A stretch of 6,031 bases of DNA, taken from assembly GCA_021844725.1 (NCBI GenBank), contig JAKBSX010000207.1, positions 1 to 6,031 of the forward strand, given 5' to 3'. Of this stretch, positions 1-6,031 are shown one piece after another. Position 1 is the first letter of the stretch. Each line of letters begins with the position of its first letter. Under the pieces are notes generated by a model. The model was not told the origin of the DNA and searched no databases. It was given only the letters and a program-made list of their open reading frames with translations. Made by a program: the position numbers and the translations under genes. The stretch comes from Actinomycetes bacterium (lineage in GTDB: Bacteria; Actinomycetota; Acidimicrobiia; Acidimicrobiales; Acidimicrobiaceae).

Positions 1-231
1 AAGGTTGAATCCCATCAATGACTGCAAAGTTCGAATCCTGCTTACCCGAGCAATCGCAGCTTCATCATAAAGACGGGATCCACCACGGGAGTATGAACTT
101 GGGGTGACCAGACCAAACTCCTCGTAATACCGGAGCGTTCGCTCTGAAATGCCCATCTGTTCCGCGACAGCACCAATACGGACCAGTGTTTCATCTGAAG
201 TTACCGAATTCGCTGCAGAATCACTCGGCAT
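1..231 (-). CDS. MerR-family transcriptional regulator, N-terminal part (C-terminus beyond window edge)
   Basis: The frame starts at an ATG and stays open for 77 codons to the window edge, so only the DNA-binding half is seen. Residues about 17-31 read VRIGAVAEQMGISER, the MerR winged helix-turn-helix, followed by TLRYYEEFGLV (32-42), the family's signature start of the wing. GSRLYDEAAIARV (51-63) matches the usual R-x-Y segment of the second helical element. MerR proteins bind as dimers between the -35 and -10 boxes and untwist the promoter when the C-terminal domain senses a ligand or metal. That domain is missing here, so the inducer cannot be told. A GGAGGA ribosome site lies 11 bases upstream of the ATG. 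The gene follows the exporter on the same strand after 81 bases, so it probably controls it and may be partly co-transcribed with it. Family assignment is secure; the target is inferred. Confidence 0.93.
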   Translation of the reverse strand, partial: MPSDSAANSVTSDETLVRIGAVAEQMGISERTLRYYEEFGLVTPSSYSRGGSRLYDEAAIARVSRIRTLQSLMGFNL

Positions 232-242
232 AACCTGATCAA

Positions 243-277
243 TCCTCCGATCCAGGTTGGATACTAGTCAACCTGAA
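243..277 (-). promoter_or_regulatory. merR leader: ribosome site plus inverted repeat CAGGTTG-N9-CAACCTG
   Basis: On the minus strand, GGAGGA (243-248) is the probable Shine-Dalgarno sequence of the MerR gene. Immediately upstream is a perfect 7-base inverted repeat, CAGGTTG and CAACCTG, with arms at 269-275 and 253-259 and a 9-base spacer. Allowing one mismatch, the arms extend to 9 bases (251-277). The promoter-distal arm contains a TTGACT string that could serve as a -35 box, but I see no good -10 at the right distance. It could be an autoregulatory operator or a leader hairpin. The dyad is seen directly; its function is inferred. Confidence 0.45.
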
Positions 278-312
278 GATATTTTGATCGCTAGCATTCA
301 AGCAAACAAACA

Positions 313-2061
313 TCAGTTGGTCTCCACCAGTAGTTCCGTCTTGTCTGACTCGGCCACAGCATCAGGATCACGGTAGTGATACTTTCCTCCCCTAAGTGCT
401 GAGGCAATCCCGGCAATCACCGTAGCTGCAAAAGCAAAGTAGAATGCCTGGTCAAGTCCTTTGGCGAATGCCGAAGAAATCAGCTTGGGGAAGAATGATC
501 TGCCGGTTAGGTATGCCGCCCTTGCCGCTGGCAGATGAGCTAGTGCAGGCCCAAGTAGCTGCTGCATTGGGTTGTAACCCAGGAAGGCAGAAAACAGCGT
601 CGCAGTCGGTGGAAGATGCGAGATGGTATGAGCCGCCGCAGTTGGAACTCCCTGCTGAGTTAGGCCACTAAACAACACACCTGGCAAATTAGCCGCCAGT
701 CCGGTAATGATCAATGTGAAAAATACACCTATAGAAAGCACCATTGCCGAGTTTTGGAAAGTAGCCACCATTCCGGCCCCCGCTCCCCTTTGATTCGGAG
801 GAAGACTGTTCATGATTCCAGCGCGGTTAGGTGATGCAAACATTCCCATTGCTATCCCATTTAGAAGCAGCAGCAATGCAAACCAGATGTAAGAGAAGTT
901 GATCGGCAGGAATGTAAACAGGATGAAGCTAAGTGACGCTACCGCCATTCCTCCAGTAGCAAATGGGCGGGCACCAAACTTGTCAGAAAGTATTCCAGAA
1001 AGTGGCCCGGCTATCAAGAATCCTAAAGTAAGTGGCAGCATGTAGATACCGGCCCACAGCGGGGTATCGGTGAAAGAATAACCGTGGAGAGGAAGCCAGA
1101 TACCTTGAAGCCAAATAATCAGAATGAACATCATTCCACCACGGCCAAGTGATGCCAGAAGACTTGCAATATTACCAGCTGCAAAGGCTCTGATTCTGAA
1201 TAGATTCAGGCGGAACATCGGATGAGACACCTTGGTCTCGATGAATGCGAAAATGATCAAAACAACCACTCCGCCACCAAGCAAAGTCATCACCAGTGGA
1301 CTGGTCCATCCCATTGTGTCATGCCCATATGGCATGATCCCATAAGTAATACCAACTAAAAATGCAATCAGACCAATAGCAAATGTAAGGTTTCCCCACC
1401 AGTCGATCTTTGAGGGCGTACGAACTCCCCGCTCCTCAAGCTTCCAGTATGACCAAATTGTTCCAAAGATGCCAAATGGAACCGAAACGACAAATACCAG
1501 ATGCCAGTTAAGTGGCCCCAGAAGGCCACCCAATATAAGTCCGATAAATGAGCCAGCGATTCCGGCGACATTGTTGATTCCTAAAGCCAAACCTCGCTCA
1601 TTTTCAGGAAATGCATCAGTCAGAATTGCCGATGAATTGGCAAACAAGAAGGCCCCACCGACACCTTGGAAGATCCTCATGAATATCAACCAAAGTGCAG
1701 CCGTGGTTCCATGCATCCATGTGATCGAGAGCAAAATTGAAAAAACAGTGAACACCACAAAACCCAGGTTGAATACTCTAACCCGGCCAAACATGTCACC
1801 GATTCGTCCAAAACTGACCACCAGTACCGCCGTAACAACCAAAAATCCCATCAGCAGCCACAGCAGATAACCAGTGTTACTAGGAATCAAAGGGTTCATG
1901 TGAATTCCCCGAAATATATCGGGAAGGGCAATCAGCATTATGGAGGAATTGATGGTAGCTATCAGAACCGCAATTGTGGTATTTGAAAGTGCGATCCATT
2001 TGTAATGGACGTTCCCTGTCCTCGGTCCTCTCTTAGCTTCCGAACCCACTTCAGTTGCCAT
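313..2061 (-). CDS. MFS transporter, DHA2 (14-TM) drug:H+ antiporter type
   Basis: A 582-residue inner-membrane protein, the normal length for 14-helix DHA2 exporters, which use the proton gradient to expel drugs or other amphipathic compounds. Motifs in order: a D1-like segment [13 protein letters not shown] (37-49); motif [10 protein letters not shown] (85-93) in the loop between helices 2 and 3; motif B around [10 protein letters not shown] (128-137) with Arg129; and the antiporter motif C region from [14 protein letters not shown] (161-174) to GP (182-183), followed by [13 protein letters not shown] (185-197). A second motif A-like [11 protein letters not shown] (356-366) starts the second half. 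A long loop, roughly residues 460-535, separates the last two helices, as is usual in DHA2. The start was chosen at the second ATG because GGGAGGA lies 6 bases before it; the first ATG (2079) would place that ribosome site inside the gene. The acidic residue usual in the D1 motif is replaced by Asn38. The substrate is unknown. MerR lies downstream and is the likely regulator. Confidence 0.93.
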   Translation of the reverse strand: MATEVGSEAKRGPRTGNVHYKWIALSNTTIAVLIATINSSIMLIALPDIFRGIHMNPLIPSNTGYLLWLLMGFLVVTAVLVVSFGRIGDMFGRVRVFNLGFVVFTVFSILLSITWMHGTTAALWLIFMRIFQGVGGAFLFANSSAILTDAFPENERGLALGINNVAGIAGSFIGLILGGLLGPLNWHLVFVVSVPFGIFGTIWSYWKLEERGVRTPSKIDWWGNLTFAIGLIAFLVGITYGIMPYGHDTMGWTSPLVMTLLGGGVVVLIIFAFIETKVSHPMFRLNLFRIRAFAAGNIASLLASLGRGGMMFILIIWLQGIWLPLHGYSFTDTPLWAGIYMLPLTLGFLIAGPLSGILSDKFGARPFATGGMAVASLSFILFTFLPINFSYIWFALLLLLNGIAMGMFASPNRAGIMNSLPPNQRGAGAGMVATFQNSAMVLSIGVFFTLIITGLAANLPGVLFSGLTQQGVPTAAAHTISHLPPTATLFSAFLGYNPMQQLLGPALAHLPAARAAYLTGRSFFPKLISSAFAKGLDQAFYFAFAATVIAGIASALRGGKYHYRDPDAVAESDKTELLVETN

Positions 2062-2067
2062 CCGCCG

Positions 2068-2074
2068 TCCTCCC
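2068..2074 (-). promoter_or_regulatory. Ribosome binding site that fixes the MFS start at 2061
   Basis: The minus strand reads GGGAGGA, then CGGCGG, then ATG (2061-2059), a near-ideal Shine-Dalgarno sequence with 6-base spacing. The alternative ATG at 2079 has only a weak GGAT upstream. Using 2079 would add MLGGRR to the N-terminus, which is merely translation of the ribosome site. Confidence 0.8.
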
Positions 2075-2098
2075 AACATTTCAATCCAAAAACTTTTA

Positions 2099-2131
2099 AT
2101 ATTTAAATCTAACGTATACGTTAACGTTAAC
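2099..2131 (-). promoter_or_regulatory. Probable MFS promoter/operator with overlapping ACGT palindromes
   Basis: Two overlapping perfect palindromes share bases here: TAACGTATACGTTA (2110-2123) and GTTAACGTTAAC (2120-2131), giving a short array of AACGT/ACGTT half-sites. On the minus strand a possible -35 TTAACG (2125-2130) and -10 TAAATA (2100-2105) are 19 bases apart, with the first palindrome centred between them. A dyad inside an over-long spacer is the classic layout for activation by MerR proteins, and ACGT-containing dyads are known for some members of the family. Both boxes are weak matches to consensus, which also fits an activator-dependent promoter. The palindromes are plain in the sequence; the promoter boxes and the regulator that binds are inferred. 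A TetR-type repressor cannot be excluded. Confidence 0.55.
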
Positions 2132-2240
2132 TTCCATTTTATGAAAAATTAACCCTCTGAACTGAAATCCTCTGAAAGGAAGGACTAAATCCAGATCTGA
2201 CAATTTTTGAAACCACGACCAATTTTCGAACCTTTTGCAG

Positions 2241-2260
2241 TGGTATCATTTCAAAATGAT
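2241..2260 (+). promoter_or_regulatory. Candidate promoter of the methyltransferase gene, overlapped by a palindrome
   Basis: The plus strand shows TGG followed by TATCAT (2244-2249), an extended -10 element matching TATAAT at five of six positions, about 28 bases from the start codon allowing for the transcription start. There is no good -35 box, which an extended -10 can tolerate. A perfect 7-base inverted repeat, ATCATTT-CA-AAATGAT (2245-2260), covers the -10 and the expected transcription start, so a bound protein would block it. The rest of the divergent intergenic region (2124-2240) holds a direct repeat CCTCTGAA (2154-2161 and 2169-2176) and nothing else convincing. Confidence 0.4.
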
Positions 2261-2284
2261 TGACCGGACTAGGCGAGTCTACTG

Positions 2285-3169
2285 ATGACGATAGGAATGG
2301 CAGAACCAGTTACAAAATCACCAATATTCATTCCAGCCTCCCAACCCTGCACTTACAAATCTCTAACGTCACCGAAGATTACCTATTGGGCTCTGAAAAT
2401 GCGCCCTTACTGGGATGAGACCAACACCATAAGCGATCCTCCGCTGCACAGAAAGATCTGGGAATGGGCATTCATTGCAAGTGCACTTGCAGATTTGAAC
2501 GTTCTAAAACCTGGGTTTAGGGGGGTGGGTTTTGGCGTTGGCAAAGAACCCCTGGTTCCCCTTTTTGCCTCGCTGGGGTGCAAAATCCTGGCAACTGACC
2601 AGTCTGAAAATGAAGCAGAAAATGCCGGATGGAAAGACTCCAACCAGTACGGGGGCGAACTTAATCAACTGAACTCAAAATCCCTTTGTGACCCAACCCT
2701 GTTCAGCCAAAACGTTAGCTTCCGCACTGTAGACATGAGAGCTATCCCTGAGGACATCAAAGGATTTGATTTCAACTGGTCGTCCTGTGCGTTTGAACAT
2801 TTAGGATCCATAGATGCTGGACTTAGATTTATCATAAAACAGCTCGATACCCTGAAGCCGGGTGGAATTGCGGTCCACACCACAGAATTCAACGTTAGTT
2901 CAAATTCCAAGACAGTCGAAGCTGGACCCACGGTCCTGTTCCGACGTCGAGACCTGCAATTGCTCGAATCCCGCCTTCAAAAATTGGGGCACCTCACCAG
3001 GTTTGATTTTTCTCTTGGTGAAACTGAATATGACCTTCACGTTGACCGGCCCCCTTACCAGGGAGCTCACCTTCGTCTTGAAGCAGACGGCTACGAAATT
3101 ACTTCATTTGGAATTGTGATACGCAAAGGGGAGGAAAAGAGAAGTCGATTCAGGATCAAATCTAAATAA
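2285..3169 (+). CDS. Class I SAM-dependent methyltransferase, surface-glycan type
   Basis: A soluble protein of 294 residues with a Rossmann-type methyltransferase core. The glycine-rich SAM loop is VGFGVGKEPLVPLFASLGC (81-99). ILATDQS (101-107) follows, with Asp105 as the acidic residue at the end of strand 2 that binds the ribose. VDM (149-151) is the likely adenine-side acidic motif. FDFNWSSCAFEHLGS (161-175) is the strand 4 region, and LKPGG (190-194) with AVHTTEFN (196-203) is the post-motif III segment. The WSSCAFEHLGS, LKPGG and HTTEFN combination resembles, from memory, methyltransferases of polysaccharide and glycan biosynthesis clusters, but none of those partner genes is in the window, so the acceptor is unknown. 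The first ATG is used; its ribosome site (AGGCGAG) is weak. ATG at 2297 is an alternative that would shorten the protein by four residues. It is divergent from the exporter and convergent with the helicase gene. The methyltransferase fold is secure, the substrate is not. Confidence 0.85.
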   Translation: MTIGMAEPVTKSPIFIPASQPCTYKSLTSPKITYWALKMRPYWDETNTISDPPLHRKIWEWAFIASALADLNVLKPGFRGVGFGVGKEPLVPLFASLGCKILATDQSENEAENAGWKDSNQYGGELNQLNSKSLCDPTLFSQNVSFRTVDMRAIPEDIKGFDFNWSSCAFEHLGSIDAGLRFIIKQLDTLKPGGIAVHTTEFNVSSNSKTVEAGPTVLFRRRDLQLLESRLQKLGHLTRFDFSLGETEYDLHVDRPPYQGAHLRLEADGYEITSFGIVIRKGEEKRSRFRIKSK

Positions 3170-3215
3170 CGACCTTTGATCGCGAAACGTAATTTTTTTC
3201 AACGCATTCATAAGG

Positions 3216-3241
3216 AAACAAAAAGTATCAACAGGATACTT
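3216..3241 (-). terminator. Rho-independent terminator of the primase-helicase gene
   Basis: On the minus strand a perfect 7-base stem, AAGTATC (3235-3241) and GATACTT (3223-3229), closes a 5-base loop. The stem runs into a T-rich tract, so the transcript reads UUUUU-G-UUU from the stem end. It begins 20 bases after the TGA of the helicase gene. The stem is AT-rich, but shape, spacing and position all fit. It also separates that gene from the convergent methyltransferase gene; I see no comparable hairpin for the methyltransferase. Confidence 0.75.
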
Positions 3242-3260
3242 CGAGCCAGTTCCAATTCGC

Positions 3261-5624
3261 TCAGCGAACAGTCAAATTCGTCGCCGGAACTGCTTGATAC
3301 CCGAGACCCCTATATCCTGACTCTCGCTTACCAGCCATTCTTACTAACATAGGTTCATATTGGTCCACATAATCGTAGACCAAAACATCACGCTTGGTAT
3401 CATACTGCCGGTGCAACCTACCAACGTATTGGGCTAATACGCCACGCCATGAAATTGGCATAGTAAGAAATAACGTATCAAGTCGGGCATCGTCAAAGCC
3501 CTCTCCCAAATAACGACCAGTTGCAACTATAACCCTCTCCTCACTTCTTGGGATGTTTGACAACAATTCATTTGCAGTCTTCAACTCTTTAGCTTTCAAA
3601 CCACCACGCAGAACCACGACATTCTTTGTATATCGAAATAATCGGCTTGCAATCATTTCTAGATGGTCCCGACGTTCGGTGATCACTACTGGTGACCGAC
3701 CTTCTTTGAGAGCCAAGATAATGTCATTTAAAATCAGCTCATTCCTTGATGGATCACGTACCATCCCAGAATAAAGTTGTTGAATTGAGACTTTCTCATC
3801 GGGGATGCTTCGAGCGTACCGGAAATCTGTCGAACGAAAAATAACCTTATGATCAAAAGTTTCAGTGAGAGCAAAATTCCTTGCATCGACACGATAACGA
3901 ATAGGCCCACATTGCATAAAGATAATTGGATGATGACCATCCTTTCTGGTAACAGTTGCTGAAAGGCCAAGTACGTTGCGAGCCTTTAGCTCTCGTGCGA
4001 TTGCTTCGAATCCCACCGCTGATATATGATGACACTCATCAACCACAACATGCCCATATCCCGCTACCAAATCTGACACGACGCCCTTGCGAACCAAGCT
4101 TTGCATCAGAGCTACGTCAATCCTGCCAGTAAGTTTTTTCTTCGCTCCGTAAAAAACACCAATCTCGTCGGGGGAAATATTCAGAAATACTTGAAGCTGG
4201 TTTACCCATTGTTCAAGGAGTTGCCTACGATGGACCAGAATGAGTGTATTACGATCACGTGCTTCTATCATCTTTGCAGCCACTACCGTCTTACCGAATG
4301 CAGTAGTAGCTGATAACACTCCGATCTCGTGGTCTAGAAGTGCTGCAACCGCGTTCTCCTGTTGAGATGTAAGTTCCCCTTGAAACTGAACTCCTATTGG
4401 GTGACCAATCTCACGCTTATCATGCAGTTCCACATAAATGCCAACCTCCTTGAAAAGTGCCAACAATTCCTCGAAACATCCTCTCGGAATAGCAAGATAT
4501 TCTGGAAGTAACTCTGCACAAGAAATAATCCGCGGCTTTCCAAAGGTTGACAGACGCATCGCCTGAGCAGCATAAAACTCTGGATTCTGAAATGCCGCTA
4601 AACGAATTAGTCGAGCAACAAGTTTTGGAGGAAGATTTGAGCGACTAATAAATATTTGATTTCCAAGAACCACCTCAACTCTTTCGGGTAGTACTTCGTC
4701 AATTGGTAAATGCGGATACCGGTGCGAAGGTAGAGAAGTCCAAGGCTCCTTTTCACCATCATCAGTTAGCGAAAGCCGGACACCTAAGACTTGTCCATTG
4801 ACAGATGCCCTCTCGATGATCGGCATTACCTCCTGTCTCGACATACGCTCTATCGAGGATAGGAATTCCCATTGATCCTCATAAGGAGCGAAATCATCGT
4901 TTAAAAAGACGCTATTACCATCCTGTCGTGAATTTCCTTGTAGCGGTAATGCAATTAGATTGCCAAATCCGCCAGAGGGAAGGGTATCTTGACTCGGAAA
5001 TAATCGGTCGTATGAATCAAATCCGATCTCAGAATGCGCATCCATTGCCTCGGTAAGAAGAAACGATGCCAGACACCTCGCATCTTTAGCTGCTATTGAT
5101 TCGGCAAAGAAAATCCAAGCATGTGCACCGTTACCAGAACGAGACCGTTCAACGCAAACAGGAACTCCTTGCACTCGTGCTGCATCCCGAAATGCCCTCA
5201 CATCCTCAGTCCAGGTCTTTTTATCAAAATCAACGGCAACAAACCAACAGGAGTCGTCTCGCAGCAACGGATAGATACCTACTGTGAAGTCAGCTAAACC
5301 AGCTGAAACTCTCCCGATCAAATGCGAGCGAATAACGTCATCTGTAACAGGAGTAAAAGCTTGGTTTAAACATTCCCCGCATTTGATTTGCGGTTTACCA
5401 CATGTTCCTCGTACCCACTCGTTTTGACACGCCGGTGCATAGCCGACTTTTCCAGTTCTGGAGTTGTGCCACCTACGCGAGAATATATCCTCACGCCCTC
5501 GGAAAATATCTCTAAATAACGCTATCTTTTCAGATCCGGGAGACGTGTTTGTTACTTTAGTAACCACAGATGGTGGCTTGCTAATAGACTCCTCTTGGAT
5601 CTGACCATGCTCGATTAGAAGCAA
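3261..5624 (-). CDS. TOTE-type conflict system protein: AEP primase fused to SF2 helicase
   Basis: The span is given from the only standard start codon, TTG at 5624, which yields 787 residues. From the N-terminus: the end of a coiled coil and a linker (1-30); SEKIALFRDIFRGREDIFSRRW (31-52, split here for reading as SEKIALFRDIF and RGREDIFSRRW); a probable zinc cluster Cys66, Cys75, Cys82, Cys85; an archaeo-eukaryotic primase (AEP) core with catalytic DFD (132-134), SRSGNGAHAW (161-170) and FPSQD (209-213); then an SF2 helicase with Walker A ATTAFGKT (439-446), VHRRQLLEQW (464-473), DECHH (529-533), SAT (555-557), ATGRYLGEGFDD (701-712) and QYVGRLHRQ (732-740). All key AEP and helicase residues are intact. 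This domain order is that of the TOTE conflict systems, predicted nucleic-acid-synthesising defence or anti-element systems that often also carry a nuclease. None is visible here: the chain ends about 47 residues after motif VI. The true N-terminus probably lies upstream, in the coiled-coil segment to 5744. Domain assignment is firm; a defence role is inferred from the family. Confidence 0.9.
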   Translation of the reverse strand: MLLIEHGQIQEESISKPPSVVTKVTNTSPGSEKIALFRDIFRGREDIFSRRWHNSRTGKVGYAPACQNEWVRGTCGKPQIKCGECLNQAFTPVTDDVIRSHLIGRVSAGLADFTVGIYPLLRDDSCWFVAVDFDKKTWTEDVRAFRDAARVQGVPVCVERSRSGNGAHAWIFFAESIAAKDARCLASFLLTEAMDAHSEIGFDSYDRLFPSQDTLPSGGFGNLIALPLQGNSRQDGNSVFLNDDFAPYEDQWEFLSSIERMSRQEVMPIIERASVNGQVLGVRLSLTDDGEKEPWTSLPSHRYPHLPIDEVLPERVEVVLGNQIFISRSNLPPKLVARLIRLAAFQNPEFYAAQAMRLSTFGKPRIISCAELLPEYLAIPRGCFEELLALFKEVGIYVELHDKREIGHPIGVQFQGELTSQQENAVAALLDHEIGVLSATTAFGKTVVAAKMIEARDRNTLILVHRRQLLEQWVNQLQVFLNISPDEIGVFYGAKKKLTGRIDVALMQSLVRKGVVSDLVAGYGHVVVDECHHISAVGFEAIARELKARNVLGLSATVTRKDGHHPIIFMQCGPIRYRVDARNFALTETFDHKVIFRSTDFRYARSIPDEKVSIQQLYSGMVRDPSRNELILNDIILALKEGRSPVVITERRDHLEMIASRLFRYTKNVVVLRGGLKAKELKTANELLSNIPRSEERVIVATGRYLGEGFDDARLDTLFLTMPISWRGVLAQYVGRLHRQYDTKRDVLVYDYVDQYEPMLVRMAGKRESGYRGLGYQAVPATNLTVR

Positions 5625-5744
5625 CTGCTCAGCAAGTTTTGTTCGCTCCTGATCAAGCTGGGCTAGTCGAGCTTTTAAGTTTTCAATCTTTCGATGGGAC
5701 TCTTCGATTCTGGCTATCGTACTTTGCCCTTCTGCCAGTAGGAA
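5625..5744 (-). other. In-frame coiled-coil extension upstream of the TTG start (no standard start codon)
   Basis: The primase-helicase frame continues upstream without a stop for 40 codons, to a TAA at 5745-5747. The encoded peptide, including IARIEESHRKIENLKARL and AQLDQERTKLAEQ, has regular heptad spacing of Ile/Leu with charged residues, a typical coiled coil. TOTE primase-helicases commonly begin with such a coiled coil, so this stretch is very likely part of the protein. It contains no ATG, GTG or TTG. The only common alternative is CTG at 5736-5738, without a clear ribosome site; use of it would give 825 residues. The nearest ATG upstream (5774-5776) is in another frame and hits a TAG at 5714-5716. 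Either a rare start is used or the 5' end has been lost or frameshifted. Confidence 0.65.
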
Positions 5745-6031
5745 TTATCACTAGTAAAAATTCTAGGGTATTTCATTGCATTTTTAGATCTAGAATTTCA
5801 TGAAGGAACTCTTCGAATAATTTCACTTTACCATATAGGTATACCAGGCAAGATATCCCAAAAAGTCTGAAATTAAGTAGTAGATACGTCAACCACTCTT
5901 GGAAAATACCTAACTAATTTTCCTCAGAAAAAGCCAATCTCTACCACTTAGGCAATTCTTGAATTCTCTAAATCTGACAAAACCTAATTGCGTATCTTAA
6001 TTTCGGCGCGTAATATTGCGTACACGGAACC
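5745..6031. other. AT-rich stretch without a recognisable gene
   Basis: A hand count gives 79 G or C in the 240 bases of 5761-6000 (33%), clearly below the coding regions. I see only very short frames on either strand, no tRNA or rRNA, and no CRISPR repeats. Features visible are the inverted repeat at 5758-5798, the palindrome GGTATACC (5838-5845), and repeats of GCGTA near the right edge. It should contain the promoter of the primase-helicase gene on the minus strand. A TGG-TATACC string over the palindrome at 5838-5845 could be an extended -10, but no convincing -35 accompanies it. Confidence 0.5.
5758..5798. repeat. Perfect 9-base inverted repeat upstream of the primase-helicase gene
   Basis: The arms AAATTCTAG (5758-5766) and CTAGAATTT (5790-5798) are exact reverse complements with a 23-base spacer. 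On the minus strand the second arm runs into two more T residues, giving a weak terminator-like or attenuator-like shape just before the coiled-coil frame opens. At 41 bases it is too short to be an element with its own gene. It may be an operator, a leader hairpin or a scar. The repeat is seen directly; any function is inferred. Confidence 0.5.

Noticed and set aside
444..671. Open frame on the plus strand opposite the exporter
   Set aside because: It is antisense to a strongly conserved transporter, has low-complexity composition and matches no known motif. The other frames overlapping the exporter, methyltransferase and helicase (for example 1469-1870, 2665-2931, 3734-3970) were dropped for the same reason.
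2062..2079. ATG at 2079 as the exporter start
   Set aside because: It would place the strong GGGAGGA ribosome site inside the gene; the ATG at 2061 is correctly spaced from it.
3170..3200. Terminator for the methyltransferase gene before the T tract at 3193-3199
   Set aside because: The T run is present, but I could not find a stable stem immediately before it.
5714..5776. Short frame from ATG at 5776 as the true N-terminus of the primase-helicase
   Set aside because: It runs for 20 codons in a different phase, ends at a TAG, has no ribosome site, and no classical slippery heptamer was found in the overlap that would join it to the main frame.
5870..5910. Promoter with TTGACG on the minus strand for the primase-helicase
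   Set aside because: The -35-like hexamer has no acceptable -10 at 16-19 bases.
1..6031. CRISPR array, tRNA, rRNA, transposase or riboswitch
   Set aside because: No spaced identical repeats, cloverleaf signatures, transposase motifs or known riboswitch cores were seen on either strand.

Overview
The window holds three complete or nearly complete genes and one gene cut by the left edge. It looks like the chromosome of a moderate-GC bacterium: a hand count gives 50% GC in a sample of the transporter gene. The transporter belongs to a DHA2-type subfamily that I associate mainly with Actinobacteria. The modest GC would suit a low-GC lineage such as the Acidimicrobiia, but this placement is a guess from protein style, not a demonstrated assignment.

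Left part (1-2280, minus strand): a 14-TM major facilitator drug-type exporter (313-2061) is followed 81 bases downstream by the start of a MerR-family regulator (1-231, C-terminus outside the window). The exporter has its own promoter region with overlapping ACGT-type palindromes (2110-2131), placed as a MerR-family regulator would need. A second, different dyad (253-275) lies just upstream of merR. The simplest reading is a self-contained efflux module in which the MerR protein senses a ligand and controls the exporter.

Middle (2285-3169, plus strand): a stand-alone class I SAM-dependent methyltransferase, of the type usually found in surface-glycan gene clusters. It is transcribed divergently from the exporter. 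Its likely extended -10 element overlaps a 16-base palindrome.

Right part (3216-5744, minus strand): a large primase-helicase fusion. It has an N-terminal coiled coil, a four-cysteine cluster, an archaeo-eukaryotic primase (AEP) core with DFD and SGNGxH motifs, and a complete superfamily 2 helicase. This is the architecture of the TOTE conflict systems, a predicted anti-mobile-element or defence family. A clear intrinsic terminator follows it, converging on the methyltransferase gene. Its 5' end is odd: the coiled coil is encoded in an open frame up to 5744, yet no ATG, GTG or TTG lies upstream of residue 1 of the TTG-started frame. The start is therefore non-canonical or the gene is damaged at its 5' end. 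No nuclease domain is visible.

Right edge (5745-6031): AT-rich DNA (79 G+C of 240 bases in 5761-6000, about 33%) with no convincing gene. It contains a 9-base inverted repeat and a few short repeats. The defence gene and its AT-rich flank look like accessory DNA next to a more ordinary efflux locus.
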